This document shows positions 5,085-11,414 of a stretch of 11,515 nt of DNA, one piece after another. The number at the start of each line of letters is the position of its first letter. Within the stretch, counting starts at the first letter, position 1. The notes under the pieces are model-generated. The model was not told the origin of the DNA, did no database searches, and was given only the letters and a program-made list of their open reading frames with translations. Where the stretch lies: contig JAFDBA010000094.1 in NCBI GenBank assembly GCA_019313505.1, positions 1-11,515 of the forward strand, written 5' to 3'. The DNA is from Deltaproteobacteria bacterium (GTDB lineage Bacteria > Desulfobacterota > Desulfobacteria > Desulfobacterales > UBA11574). Made by a program: the position numbers and the translations under genes.

Positions 5085-6740
5085 CTAAATTCCGTGGATT
5101 TTTGGAACAGCTCTCTGATAAATCGTTCCCCTGATGTGTATCCCTTTCAACCGTTGAATGAACTTTTTGGAAAGTTCCGATGAAATCCTGTGTTCAAAAA
5201 TATCCCCGTCCGGGGTTATTCCTCTTATTTTTCCATCTTTTAAAAACATCTGAAGAAGCTTTATTCCGGTTTCCATCCGGTCTTCCGGATTCCAAATCCG
5301 CCCATTATTCATTGAAGCGTCGGAAATGTTAACACTTTTGTCTTTTAGAAGTTTTATAAAATTAAGGATTCTTCCCAACCTGAGAAGGGTAACCGATTCT
5401 ATCCTGGTGGTGGTGTGTGATAAAGGCAAAGCGCTGGAGCGCATGAGAGAAAATGTATCGGGAAGTATATTAAGTCGCGAACATAATTCAAAGTCCTTGC
5501 TACCTGGAGCCGGGTAGAAAACGGATACTCCGGAAAGTACTCTTTTTTGGGCGAGAAAAATCAGATCTGACAGAGAATCCTCTGCACTCTGGAATGGGGC
5601 CCCGACAATCACATACCCAACGGCGTTAAGACTGTATTTTTCTGCAAGACCAAGCACGTTGTCAAAAGCTTCCCGAACATCGGGTCTGTTGAACCGCCTG
5701 AGTTGTACCTCGGATATCGAGCCCAATGATAAGTTTAGGGTCTTGAAACCGGCTGCTTGCATGGCACACACCAACGCCTCATCCAGGGTATTTGGAAGAA
5801 GTCCGTTCATGGCTCTGAGTTCCAGTCCGAAACCGTGGAAACGGTATTTTATTTCATCCAGAAGGTGAAGGAACCATTTTTTGTCCAGAGAAAGATTTTC
5901 ATCTTCAAATTCGATAAAGCCGGCGTTAAATCGGGTTACGGCAATTTCGATTTCTTTTACCACGGATGTTACGCTTCTTCGCCGGTAGGGCACATTAGAT
6001 GATGCACCCACGGCACAGTATGTGCATTTCATGGGGCATCCCCGGCTGGCGATGATCACGGCACTTCCTTTGACGCCCCGTTTGTAAAATTTTTGCTTTA
6101 TCAGATGGGTTGCAGGCAAAGGGAAATGATCCAGGGCAATCATTTTGGCGGGGTCATTGAGTTGAAGGGTTCCGTCGTCTTTGCGAAAAACAATCCCGGG
6201 TATTGAAGCATAATCGGTTCCTGTTTTGAGTGCCCTGGCAAGTCGCGGCATGGATACCTCGCCTTCTCCCCGTAAAACAAAATCAACCGCTTTATTCTCC
6301 ATAACACTGATGGGCAGGGAGCTGGGATGGTGACCGCCCAGTACGATTTGGCATTCAGTATGAAATTTCTTGACGGACGCCGCGACGGTTAAAGCAACTT
6401 CAACATAGGGCGTAAACAGGGCGGAAATTCCAACCAGAAACGCCCCGGAATCCTTGGCAATTTTACCGATATATTCGAAACTATACCCAAAATGTCGATA
6501 ATAATGAAACAGCCCAAAAGGAGATCGATCCGGCTTTGGGTAATATTCTCGGAGATAATTCATTTCCTGCGGAAGGTCGATGATTCGGGATTTGGAAGTG
6601 GCAAGCCCGTCAAAGATTTCCACTGAGAACCCCTCTTCAAGAAGAACTGAAGAAATACATGCAAGCCCGTAAGGAATCGTTCTTTTTGATGTAAGATAAA
6701 AATCCCTCACAGGCGGCTGTATAAGAAGAATGTCGGTCAT
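5085..6740 (-). CDS. Radical SAM protein with N-terminal B12-binding-like domain
   Basis: The product is 551 residues. Residues 1-165 have the fold text of a cobalamin-binding domain (MTDILLIQPPV, 'YGLACISSVLLEEGFSVEIFD', 'IVLGGHHPSSLP', 'DFVLRGEGE'), but the cobalamin-ligating DxHxxG is absent; the matching place reads D-G-L-A. The radical SAM core follows, with the [4Fe-4S] cluster motif C235-P-M-K-C239-T-Y-C242, an 'F-E-D-E-N-L' strand (about 276-281) and a 'VIVGAPFQSAED' strand near residue 378. About 120 further residues are unassigned. Family members (BchE/hopanoid-type, methylthio- and methyl-transferases) act on varied substrates, and nothing here fixes the substrate. The start ATG 6740 has only a weak GGGG about 10 bases upstream. 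The gene stands alone, downstream of a gene graveyard, and looks intact. Confidence 0.8.
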   Translation of the reverse strand: MTDILLIQPPVRDFYLTSKRTIPYGLACISSVLLEEGFSVEIFDGLATSKSRIIDLPQEMNYLREYYPKPDRSPFGLFHYYRHFGYSFEYIGKIAKDSGAFLVGISALFTPYVEVALTVAASVKKFHTECQIVLGGHHPSSLPISVMENKAVDFVLRGEGEVSMPRLARALKTGTDYASIPGIVFRKDDGTLQLNDPAKMIALDHFPLPATHLIKQKFYKRGVKGSAVIIASRGCPMKCTYCAVGASSNVPYRRRSVTSVVKEIEIAVTRFNAGFIEFEDENLSLDKKWFLHLLDEIKYRFHGFGLELRAMNGLLPNTLDEALVCAMQAAGFKTLNLSLGSISEVQLRRFNRPDVREAFDNVLGLAEKYSLNAVGYVIVGAPFQSAEDSLSDLIFLAQKRVLSGVSVFYPAPGSKDFELCSRLNILPDTFSLMRSSALPLSHTTTRIESVTLLRLGRILNFIKLLKDKSVNISDASMNNGRIWNPEDRMETGIKLLQMFLKDGKIRGITPDGDIFEHRISSELSKKFIQRLKGIHIRGTIYQRAVPKIHGI

Positions 6741-6862
6741 TGTTGCTTACCCCGAAAATTTTAACCACCCCAGTACAATCTGCCGGACCTACCCCAGTAC
6801 CATCTCCTGGAGCTACGAGGCAGGCACAGGAATTGGACAAAAGGGGGCGTTTTGCTAAGGTC
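6741..6862 (-). pseudogene. Gly/Thr-rich 'GDGTG' coding remnant before the radical SAM gene
   Basis: A minus-strand frame open from 6870 into the radical SAM gene encodes CACLVAPGDGTGVGPADCTG, that is, two near-repeats (G-D-G-T-G-V-G-P, A-D-C-T-G-V). No ATG, ribosome binding site or family-typical stop is present, so it reads as the end of a decayed gene. I have seen GDGTG-type tails in small Desulfobacterota proteins, but I cannot name a family. The GC-rich motif AGCAAAACGCCC lies at its upstream edge (6856-6845). Confidence 0.3.
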
Positions 6863-7144
6863 TCAGTGAGTTAGACGGGCATAACAGAAATAAAAAGTAT
6901 GGTCAATAGTCCTGCTGAGATAGGGTAAAAAGGCTCCTTCATAGATTCTTGATATGATATCCCTTCGGATAGCATCTCCCATCCGTTCAATATCCATGAC
7001 CTTTCGCATGAGGCTCGGATTGTCCGTTTCAAGGGCCGTTTTGAAGAAACCGCAGGCGGTACAAAGGAGCTTGATTTGTTTCGTGATCTCCCCGATGACC
7101 TCGTTTTCTTTCTTGCCCCTGGAAAACAACTTTTCAAGAAACAT
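6863..7144 (-). pseudogene. Truncated DUF47 (PhoU-like, phosphate-transport-associated) protein
   Basis: The start at ATG 7144 is preceded by AGAGGGG and overlaps the CBS gene stop (7134-7136) by 11 bp, the usual look of a coupled operon. The first 80 or so residues are DUF47-like: a basic start (FLEKLFSRGKKE), then helices with 'M-D-I-E-R-M-G-D-A-I-R-R-D-I-I-S' and 'YEGAFLPYL'. Normal members are about 205-220 residues and pair with Pit phosphate permeases. Here homology ends at about residue 74-76, and 17 unrelated residues lead to a stop. In the next frame the DNA after the break encodes a hydrophobic C terminus (SAGLLTILFISVMPV, stop at 6871). This suggests a deletion that fused the gene to the end of a membrane-protein gene out of frame. 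Confidence 0.6.
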
Positions 7145-7538
7145 ATTCCCCTCTTGCCCTTGCGATGATGGTAGCGGACATGACATCCATTAACGCCACC
7201 AAACCGATGATCCGATCCTGATCATAAACAAAGGCTCTTGCGATATCGGATTCATCCATAATTTTGGCAACTTCCTTAAAATCCATATTCTGATCAATGG
7301 ATACAATGGGTTTTGAGGTGATTTTCGAAACACTGATCTTCGTTGGATCGATTCCCTTGGCCAGGACTTTAAAAACCACATCCCTGGCTGTAATTACTCC
7401 ATACTCCCGTTCGTTACCGGAAAATCGAACCAGCAGACAACGGATCCTTCTATTCACCATCCTTTCAACGGCATAATAGACAGATCTTTTATGGTCAATC
7501 GATTCGATATTAGTTGTCATGAATTCTTTAACTTTCAT
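7134..7538 (-). CDS. Tandem CBS-domain protein
   Basis: The start at ATG 7538 follows AGGGGG at a good distance. The longer frame from 7562 begins with a non-ATG codon inside the G-rich leader. The 134 residues form one CBS pair (Bateman module): CBS1 about residues 7-60 (FMTTNIESID ... GVITARDVVFKVL) and CBS2 about 75-128 (SKPIVSIDQNMDF ... IIGLVALMDVMSA). The 'T-A-R-D' and 'L-M-D-V' positions are where adenosine nucleotides usually bind. No other domain is attached, so it probably senses ATP/AMP or similar and acts on a partner. Its coupled neighbour is the broken DUF47 gene, so the operon may once have served phosphate or ion transport. The gene itself looks intact. Confidence 0.8.
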   Translation of the reverse strand: MKVKEFMTTNIESIDHKRSVYYAVERMVNRRIRCLLVRFSGNEREYGVITARDVVFKVLAKGIDPTKISVSKITSKPIVSIDQNMDFKEVAKIMDESDIARAFVYDQDRIIGLVALMDVMSATIIARARGEYVS

Positions 7539-7607
7539 CAGTAAACCCCCTGCCCTCCCCAAAAGACGTCGTTTTTTAAAGAGCTGTTGTGCAATAAGTA
7601 TAAAATT

Positions 7608-7862
7608 TCATAAGGCTTCCGAGTTTAGTGCAAAACATGAAAATGTTGATCGAACGGAAACATGAGCTTTCAAATATCGAAGGTCAAATTTATTGTCAAC
7701 AGCGATGTTTGGAAGGGTCGTTTGAAACAAATCCGCCATCAATTTTTGGGTAAGCCACACAGTCTCATTTTCAAGGCGTACTTCAATCTTTGTATGGCCG
7801 CTTTCGGTCTGATAAATAAGAAGCTGTGTATTCGGTTTTTGAGGCAGATGTTTAGCCATCAT
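7608..7862 (-). pseudogene. N-terminal fragment of a RhuM-family protein
   Basis: The first 50 or so residues are clearly RhuM-like: 'LLIYQTESGHTKIEVRLENE' then TVWLTQKLMADLFQTTLPNI, the N-terminal strand and helix-turn-helix of a family normally about 300-340 residues long. After 'TLPNI' the usual N-I-F-E-E-G-E-L is missing and about 32 unrelated residues run to a stop at 7608. ATG codons lie at 7862 and 7859 with no good ribosome binding site. RhuM genes were first noted as virulence-related and are frequent in accessory islands and next to restriction systems. Here the gene is a relic. Confidence 0.65.
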
Positions 7863-7910
7863 TATACAAAAACTGAATATTTAAATAGTACAGACCCGGT
7901 GATCGATAGC

Positions 7911-8017
7911 GAGACTGTCGAAAAAGTCCGATTTCTTCATTTTTGTGAAATTCGTATATAATAATATCAAATACTTATAAGTCTGCAAATTGCTTTTTTG
8001 GGTTTTTCGACAGTCCC
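7911..8017. mobile_element. MITE-like element of about 107 bp with inverted ends
   Basis: GACTGTCGAAAAA (7913-7925) and TTTTTCGACAGTC (8003-8015) are perfect 13-bp inverted repeats. The outermost bases (GAGACTGTCG / CGACAGTCCC) extend them with one mismatch. The interior is AT-rich with no ORF. AGC flanks both ends (7908-7910 and 8018-8020), a possible 3-bp target duplication. Ends of the form GGGACTGTCGAAAAA resemble those of some IS4/IS1634-group elements, which would supply the transposase; none is in the window. Confidence 0.55.
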
Positions 8018-8161
8018 AGCATCTGTATACAATCAGAGCCAAGCTCGGATCTGTCAGACATAACAGAGGTTTCTGAATCAGTTGAAATGCTAAGATATTA
8101 TCAAGCGATCAAAGGTTTTGACAAGCCAGACTTTTATGAGGTAATCTCAATGTATCTGTAG
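8018..8161 (+). pseudogene. 3' fragment of an unidentified gene behind the MITE-like element
   Basis: Directly after the element the frame is open for 47 codons to TAG 8159-8161. It starts with 'SEPSSDLSDITEVSESVE' and then LRYYQAIKGFDKPDFYEVIS before M-Y-L. The composition is protein-like, with acidic then aromatic helical text, but I do not recognise it. The element probably cut off the 5' part. An internal ATG (8087) would give 24 residues only. Confidence 0.4.
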
Positions 8162-8182
8162 TGTTAATAAGGGGAATAAAAT

Positions 8183-8722
8183 ATGCTCAAAATAGAAAAT
8201 ACCGCCTTGCTAATTGTTGATATTCAAGGCAACTTAGCACACTTGATGCAAGGGAAAGAACTTCTGTTCAAGAACGTGCAAAAGCTTATCAAAGGAATTC
8301 AGGTTTTAGAAATGCCTATTCTCTGGGTCGAGCAGAATCCTCGAGGTTTGGGGCCGACAATCCCTGAAATTGCAGACCTCTTATCTGATATTCGACCTAT
8401 CAGCAAAATGAGCTTTAGCAGTTGCCGAAATGACCGTTTTTTACAAGCGTTGAATGCTCTAAATCGCAAACAGGTACTGGTTGCAGGTATTGAGGCACAC
8501 GTCTGCGTATATCAAACAGCAGCAGGGCTGGTGGGTTTAGGGTATGAAGTTCAAGTTGCAACTGATGCCGTATCTTCAAGAAACCTGGAGAACAAGGAAA
8601 TCGGCTTGCAAAGAATGAAAGATTCTGGTGTCAGTTTGACGAGTGTCGAAACTGCTCTATTTGAGCTAATTAAAGTGGCAGAGGGAGAACAGTTCAAGGA
8701 GATTATCAAGATTGTGAAATGA
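8183..8722 (+). CDS. Isochorismatase-family cysteine hydrolase
   Basis: The protein has 179 residues, a normal length for the YcaC/nicotinamidase-like branch. All three catalytic residues are visible: D13 in 'LLIVDIQGNL', K75 in 'RPISKMSFSS' and C108 in 'VAGIEAHVCVYQTA'. The last is preceded by the cis-peptide text G-I-E-A. The family hydrolyses amide or vinyl-ether bonds of small molecules (isochorismate, nicotinamide, N-carbamoyl compounds). The substrate cannot be read from sequence, and with no pathway gene nearby I make no specific call. The ribosome binding site AAGGGG lies 8 bases before ATG 8183. The gene is monocistronic with a terminator at its stop, and looks intact among broken neighbours. 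Confidence 0.85.
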   Translation: MLKIENTALLIVDIQGNLAHLMQGKELLFKNVQKLIKGIQVLEMPILWVEQNPRGLGPTIPEIADLLSDIRPISKMSFSSCRNDRFLQALNALNRKQVLVAGIEAHVCVYQTAAGLVGLGYEVQVATDAVSSRNLENKEIGLQRMKDSGVSLTSVETALFELIKVAEGEQFKEIIKIVK

Positions 8723-8741
8723 TTGGCTCGCCCAATCTTTT
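8721..8741 (+). terminator. Intrinsic terminator overlapping the hydrolase stop codon
   Basis: GATTGG-CTCGC-CCAATC forms a 6-bp stem followed by TTTT. The stem starts inside the TGA stop (8720-8722), so this gene is the last of its transcript. Confidence 0.6.
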
Positions 8742-9028
8742 GCCGCACGCAACCGCACAGCAGCTGCGTCGAGTGTGAGCATGCCGTTGCAGATTTCTCC
8801 AACGTACATGGAAATAAGCTGATCCTTTGGTCACTGCTGCAGATCACAACCACCCACACTCTTGAGATAAGAGAATAATACCATAGAAATCATACTTTTT
8901 GAGATCTGAGGCACCTTTCCAACATCTACCTATAGGAAAGGTACCAGATATCATAACCGGTGATTATCAGATAGGCTTTCCGGAAGAGCAAAAAATAAGC
9001 TGAAAACCCATATCAGAAAAGCGGCTTG
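8742..9028. other. Spacer between hydrolase and AbiE genes, with a possible relic and a hairpin
   Basis: On the minus strand, 8830 down to about 8742 is open and reads QLISMYVGEICNGMLTLDAA followed by a basic helix. It is protein-like but unrecognised and has no start, so at most a gene relic. Further on, GGTACCTTTCC (8945-8935) and GGAAAGGTGCC (8920-8910) on the minus strand form an 11-bp stem with one G-U pair, downstream of the AbiE genes, without a T run. Nothing else was found. Confidence 0.3.
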
Positions 9029-9142
9029 TTACCGCCAGGGGCCAGGTGCGGTCCAGATGCCGTGAAACTTTTGTCGCTTGACAATAGAAACTACAATATG
9101 CTCAAGAAAAAGCTTGACAGCTGCGGCAACATTCTCGAAGGA
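9029..9142 (-). pseudogene. In-frame C-terminal tail of AbiEii beyond the TAG codon
   Basis: After TAG at 9145-9143 the same frame continues for 37 codons to TAA 9031-9029, with family-like text: SFENVAAAVKLFLEHIVVSI and, at the end, FHGIWTAPGPWR. With this tail the full frame would be 303 codons plus one stop, the normal AbiEii length. One G-to-T change (GAG to TAG) would explain the break. Confidence 0.65.
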
Positions 9143-9940
9143 CTACGGTGCGTCGGTAATCTTAGCCTTCGTGATAAATCCCAACCACTGAACCTTTTTA
9201 TCCTCATACTTCGTGAAAGAAAGATCAAAGACCGTGGGGTTGATTGTTACCGGTGTGTTTCGGTTCTCGAATGTTTTCTCAATTGCTTCGGCCAACGTTT
9301 CGCCCCTGAAGTCAAACATGCGGGATAAGAACCAGATATCGTAGAAATCTTTCATCCGGCTGTTCAGGACCCCAAGCTTGACCATGGCCTGGAACTTCTC
9401 GGCGATGGTGCTTTCCTTGGTATAGCCGTTCAACTCAGGAGGAGGAAAATCAAGAAGCGCAGGATACACGAACTTACAGGGACCTGGAACGATCACATCC
9501 CCGAATCCAATATCGATCTGCAGGGAGATCCGTACGTTGCCAAGGCTGCCCCGAACGCGACAACGCACGCCTTCGTATTCAGCACCTTCGGTAATCCTGG
9601 CGGCTGTCACTGTCTCCGAATGGAAAGCCATGCCATCAGATTCGACTTCCATTTCACAAGCATCTTTCATAGCGGCGACAATCACTTCGAGGCTGTTGTC
9701 GATTTTTCCCAGGAGATCAATGTCCATGGTGGGGCGTGACTCCAGTCCAGTCCATGCCGAAAACATCAAGGCGCCCTTCAGGAGGAACCTGTCCGCGTGG
9801 GGACTCTTGGAGAGCCGGTAGATAAACCGTTCGATGGCGAAGTGCTGCAGAAGTTCATTGAAAGGCCGGGTGGTATCCTTGGCCTTGTTGAGAAGTCGTT
9901 GATGCACTGACGCGGCTGTGTTTTTAATGTTCTTCGCCAT
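9143..9940 (-). CDS. abiEii: AbiEii/AbiGii-type nucleotidyltransferase toxin, cut short by TAG
   Basis: The 265 residues carry the hallmarks of the AbiEii (DUF1814, type IV toxin) family: 'FLLKGALMFSAW' (residues 52-63), the metal-binding D73-I-D75 in 'TMDIDLLGK', D143 in 'LQIDIGFGD', 'ESTIAEKFQAMVKLG' (176-190, with K182) and 'RMKDFYDIWFLSR' (195-207, D198 and D201). The toxin is a nucleotidyltransferase-fold enzyme that blocks growth and gives phage abortive infection when not held by AbiEi. The ATG shares one base with the antitoxin's stop (TAATG), a tight coupling. The product stops at 'TDAP', while family-like sequence continues in frame after the TAG. The core is complete but the C-terminal 37 residues are lost, so activity is uncertain. 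GC content is higher than in flanking DNA, consistent with transfer. Confidence 0.85.
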   Translation of the reverse strand: MAKNIKNTAASVHQRLLNKAKDTTRPFNELLQHFAIERFIYRLSKSPHADRFLLKGALMFSAWTGLESRPTMDIDLLGKIDNSLEVIVAAMKDACEMEVESDGMAFHSETVTAARITEGAEYEGVRCRVRGSLGNVRISLQIDIGFGDVIVPGPCKFVYPALLDFPPPELNGYTKESTIAEKFQAMVKLGVLNSRMKDFYDIWFLSRMFDFRGETLAEAIEKTFENRNTPVTINPTVFDLSFTKYEDKKVQWLGFITKAKITDAP

Positions 9941-10566
9941 TATAGAATTGCTTCGAGATAGGGACGGATGATCTTTTTCACGCGGCAGATCCCTGCATAG
10001 CGCATAAGGTCGTCCACCTTGATGCTTCTGCGTTCGCGGTAAAAGCGGACCGCCTCCATCACCGTATCAAGGCCGACCTGGTTGCGGAACTTGAAGCAGT
10101 CGGCGAGCGTCTTTTCCGGGCTGTAAATGCGCACGCTTACGCCGTCGAGTTCATGGGCCTCCACGCCCTCCGTAAACGCCTCGCCGGTAAAGCGGTAAGT
10201 CTTGATCGGCGGATGATCCAGGCGGGGTTCTTCCGCGCCGCGCAGCAACGCTACATGCACCTCGTGGGGTATCTGGGTGGTGAGTTCGTAAAAGGCCAGA
10301 GCGGAAATGAGGCAGATCACACCGCCCGGAACCCGGATTGTAACGGTCACCAGGTCTGGGTTACCCAGGGGCGGGCTGTTTGCAAGACGATACACGCCAC
10401 GGCTTATCGCCTCCAGCGCCCCTGAGTCCCGCATGGCATAGAGCGTTCCGGGATGAATACCTGCCCGAAGTGCCTGCGCCGTGCGAAGGATTCCGCCATG
10501 CTTCTTGAAGATATCGACTGCTCTGTCGAACCGGGAACCACGGTTTTTCGTATTTTGGGGCTTCAT
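9940..10566 (-). CDS. abiEi: AbiEi-type antitoxin/transcriptional repressor
   Basis: The protein has 208 residues, the usual length. The N-terminal winged helix-turn-helix (about residues 14-66) reads 'GGILRTAQALRAGIHPGTLY ... GALEAISRGVYRL', the standard AbiEi_4 DNA-binding domain. The C-terminal antitoxin domain follows, with 'VPGGVICLISALAFYELTTQ' and 'YSPEKTLADCFKFRNQVG'. The protein represses its own promoter and counters the AbiEii toxin encoded next to it. The start ATG 10566 follows GAAGG at about 10 bases. A candidate promoter lies at 10603-10630. It appears intact. Base composition is clearly more GC-rich than the AT-rich genes to its right. Confidence 0.88.
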   Translation of the reverse strand: MKPQNTKNRGSRFDRAVDIFKKHGGILRTAQALRAGIHPGTLYAMRDSGALEAISRGVYRLANSPPLGNPDLVTVTIRVPGGVICLISALAFYELTTQIPHEVHVALLRGAEEPRLDHPPIKTYRFTGEAFTEGVEAHELDGVSVRIYSPEKTLADCFKFRNQVGLDTVMEAVRFYRERRSIKVDDLMRYAGICRVKKIIRPYLEAIL

Positions 10567-10583
10567 GATAAATTTACCTTCAC

Positions 10584-11024
10584 ATGTTCATTTCTGTTGG
10601 TAATATTATCAATTTGGGGTGTCAAGTCAAGAGAAAACGATTGCTCGAGCTACATGAAAAATATTATTTAGGGGATATCGCCTTGCATCACGCCCTGCTT
10701 GGGTATCGAGAAGGAGATATATCAGGAATATTGGAAAACTTGGTTTTTCTCGAATTAAAACAAAGGGGATATAAAGTTTTTATCGGTAAGGCAGGTAAAA
10801 AAGAGATCGATTTCATCGCAGAAAAACAAAGCCGAAAAATCTATATTCAGGTGGCATATTTACTTGCATCCCCGGAAACCATCGAAAGAGAGTTTTCAGT
10901 TCTAGGTTCATTGAAAGATAATTATCCCAAGTACGTTATCAGCATGGACAAAATATTTGGCAATGATGTTGAAGGGATTCAAAGAATTAATTTGGTAGAT
11001 TTTTTATTAAATCCTAAAATATAA
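10584..11024 (+). pseudogene. 3' half of a DUF4143 AAA ATPase
   Basis: From about 10617 the frame encodes a typical C-terminal DUF4143 domain: 'RLLELHEKYYLGDIALHHAL', 'ISGILENLVFLELKQRGYKV' with G-K-x-G-K-K-E-I-D-F-I-A, then 'IYIQVAYLLASPETIEREF', and a final 'SMDKIFGNDVEGI'. Whole proteins are about 370-430 residues with an N-terminal P-loop ATPase; that half is missing. The first 11 codons (from ATG 10584) are not family-like and overlap the AbiE promoter, and no ribosome binding site is seen. The break lies right where the GC-richer AbiE module begins, as if that module had replaced the 5' end. Confidence 0.7.
10603..10630 (-). promoter_or_regulatory. Candidate sigma-70 promoter of the abiE pair
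   Basis: On the minus strand TTGACT (10630-10625), a 16-base spacer and TAATAT (10608-10603) lie about 40 bases before the antitoxin ATG. The -35 overlaps a GTCAA direct repeat (GTCAAGTCAA, 10621-10630), a possible AbiEi contact. It overlaps the first codons left of the divergent ATPase relic. Confidence 0.4.
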
Positions 11025-11031
11025 AAATTTA

Positions 11032-11265
11032 TTATAATTCTGCTTTTAAATTTAACAGACTGGCTTCAGCTTCAGAAAGTCCGTGAGTATCCCGTGCATC
11101 GGTGCGTGCGGCTGAAACCGCAAAACCGCTCATAAAGGTCAGAGGATAACCGCACTGCTGAATCAGCTTTGCGCTAATTCCGTCATAACAGCAAGGCATG
11201 ATTATAAATTCGGGGGCTTCTAATAATTGCCTGAGTTTGGCCGCTTTGTGTAATCGACCGGTCAA
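11032..11265 (-). pseudogene. Isocitrate lyase/PEP mutase-family gene with internal deletion
   Basis: The start is TTG 11265, with AGGAGG 8 bases upstream. Residues 1-50 match the N terminus of the PEP mutase/methylisocitrate lyase-like family ('LRQLLEAPEFIIMPCCYDGI', 'FMSGFAVSAAR'). The next residues, 'ARTDARDTHGLSEAEA', are the family's 'ARTDAR...G..EA' motif, normally found about 100 residues later. So the segment with the metal-binding D-x-D of 'D-A-D-T-G-Y-G' and the 'K-R-C-G-H' loop is gone, in frame. A stop follows 16 residues after the ARTDAR motif, at 77 residues, against about 285 in whole members. It cannot be an active enzyme. It is convergent with the ATPase relic, 7 bases apart. 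Confidence 0.7.
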
Positions 11266-11351
11266 TGGTTAAGCCTCCTTTTTACTGTCTGTTCCCCAAT
11301 TCTTGCCAAAAGGGATTTCATTACCGATTTATATTCCGGATCAGTAATTGC
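11262..11351 (-). pseudogene. Short coding relic overlapping the start of the PEP mutase-family gene
   Basis: The frame reads 29 codons from a stop at 11352-11354 to TGA 11264-11262. The text is TDPEYKSVMKSLLARIGEQT plus a basic end, protein-like. Its stop overlaps the TTG start of the next frame as TTGA, the form of a coupled operon. I cannot name the family, and no start codon is present, so it looks like the last piece of a former upstream gene. Confidence 0.3.
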
Positions 11352-11414
11352 TTAATACACCATTTTCCCCTTCAATACAACAAAGTCCAAATATCTTAAA
11401 AAAATTGGTAACGT
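11352..11414. other. AT-rich spacer
   Basis: A short AT-rich gap between two minus-strand coding ends. I see no gene or strong signal in it. Confidence 0.3.

Noticed and set aside
6637..6840. Minus-strand ORF from TTG 6840 as a real gene
   Set aside because: No ribosome binding site, and most of it runs out of frame through the radical SAM gene. Only its first third looks protein-like, kept as a relic.
6871..7137. Alternate-frame ORF inside the DUF47/CBS overlap
   Set aside because: Most of it is a shadow of the DUF47 frame. Only the hydrophobic end after the junction is of interest.
8551..8859. Minus-strand ORF opposite the isochorismatase gene
   Set aside because: It overlaps a gene with a complete catalytic triad and has no ribosome binding site. 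Part of the spacer may hold a relic in another frame.
9026..9328. Plus-strand ORF over the AbiEii 3' end
   Set aside because: Antisense of the toxin's C-terminal coding region, with no family signal.
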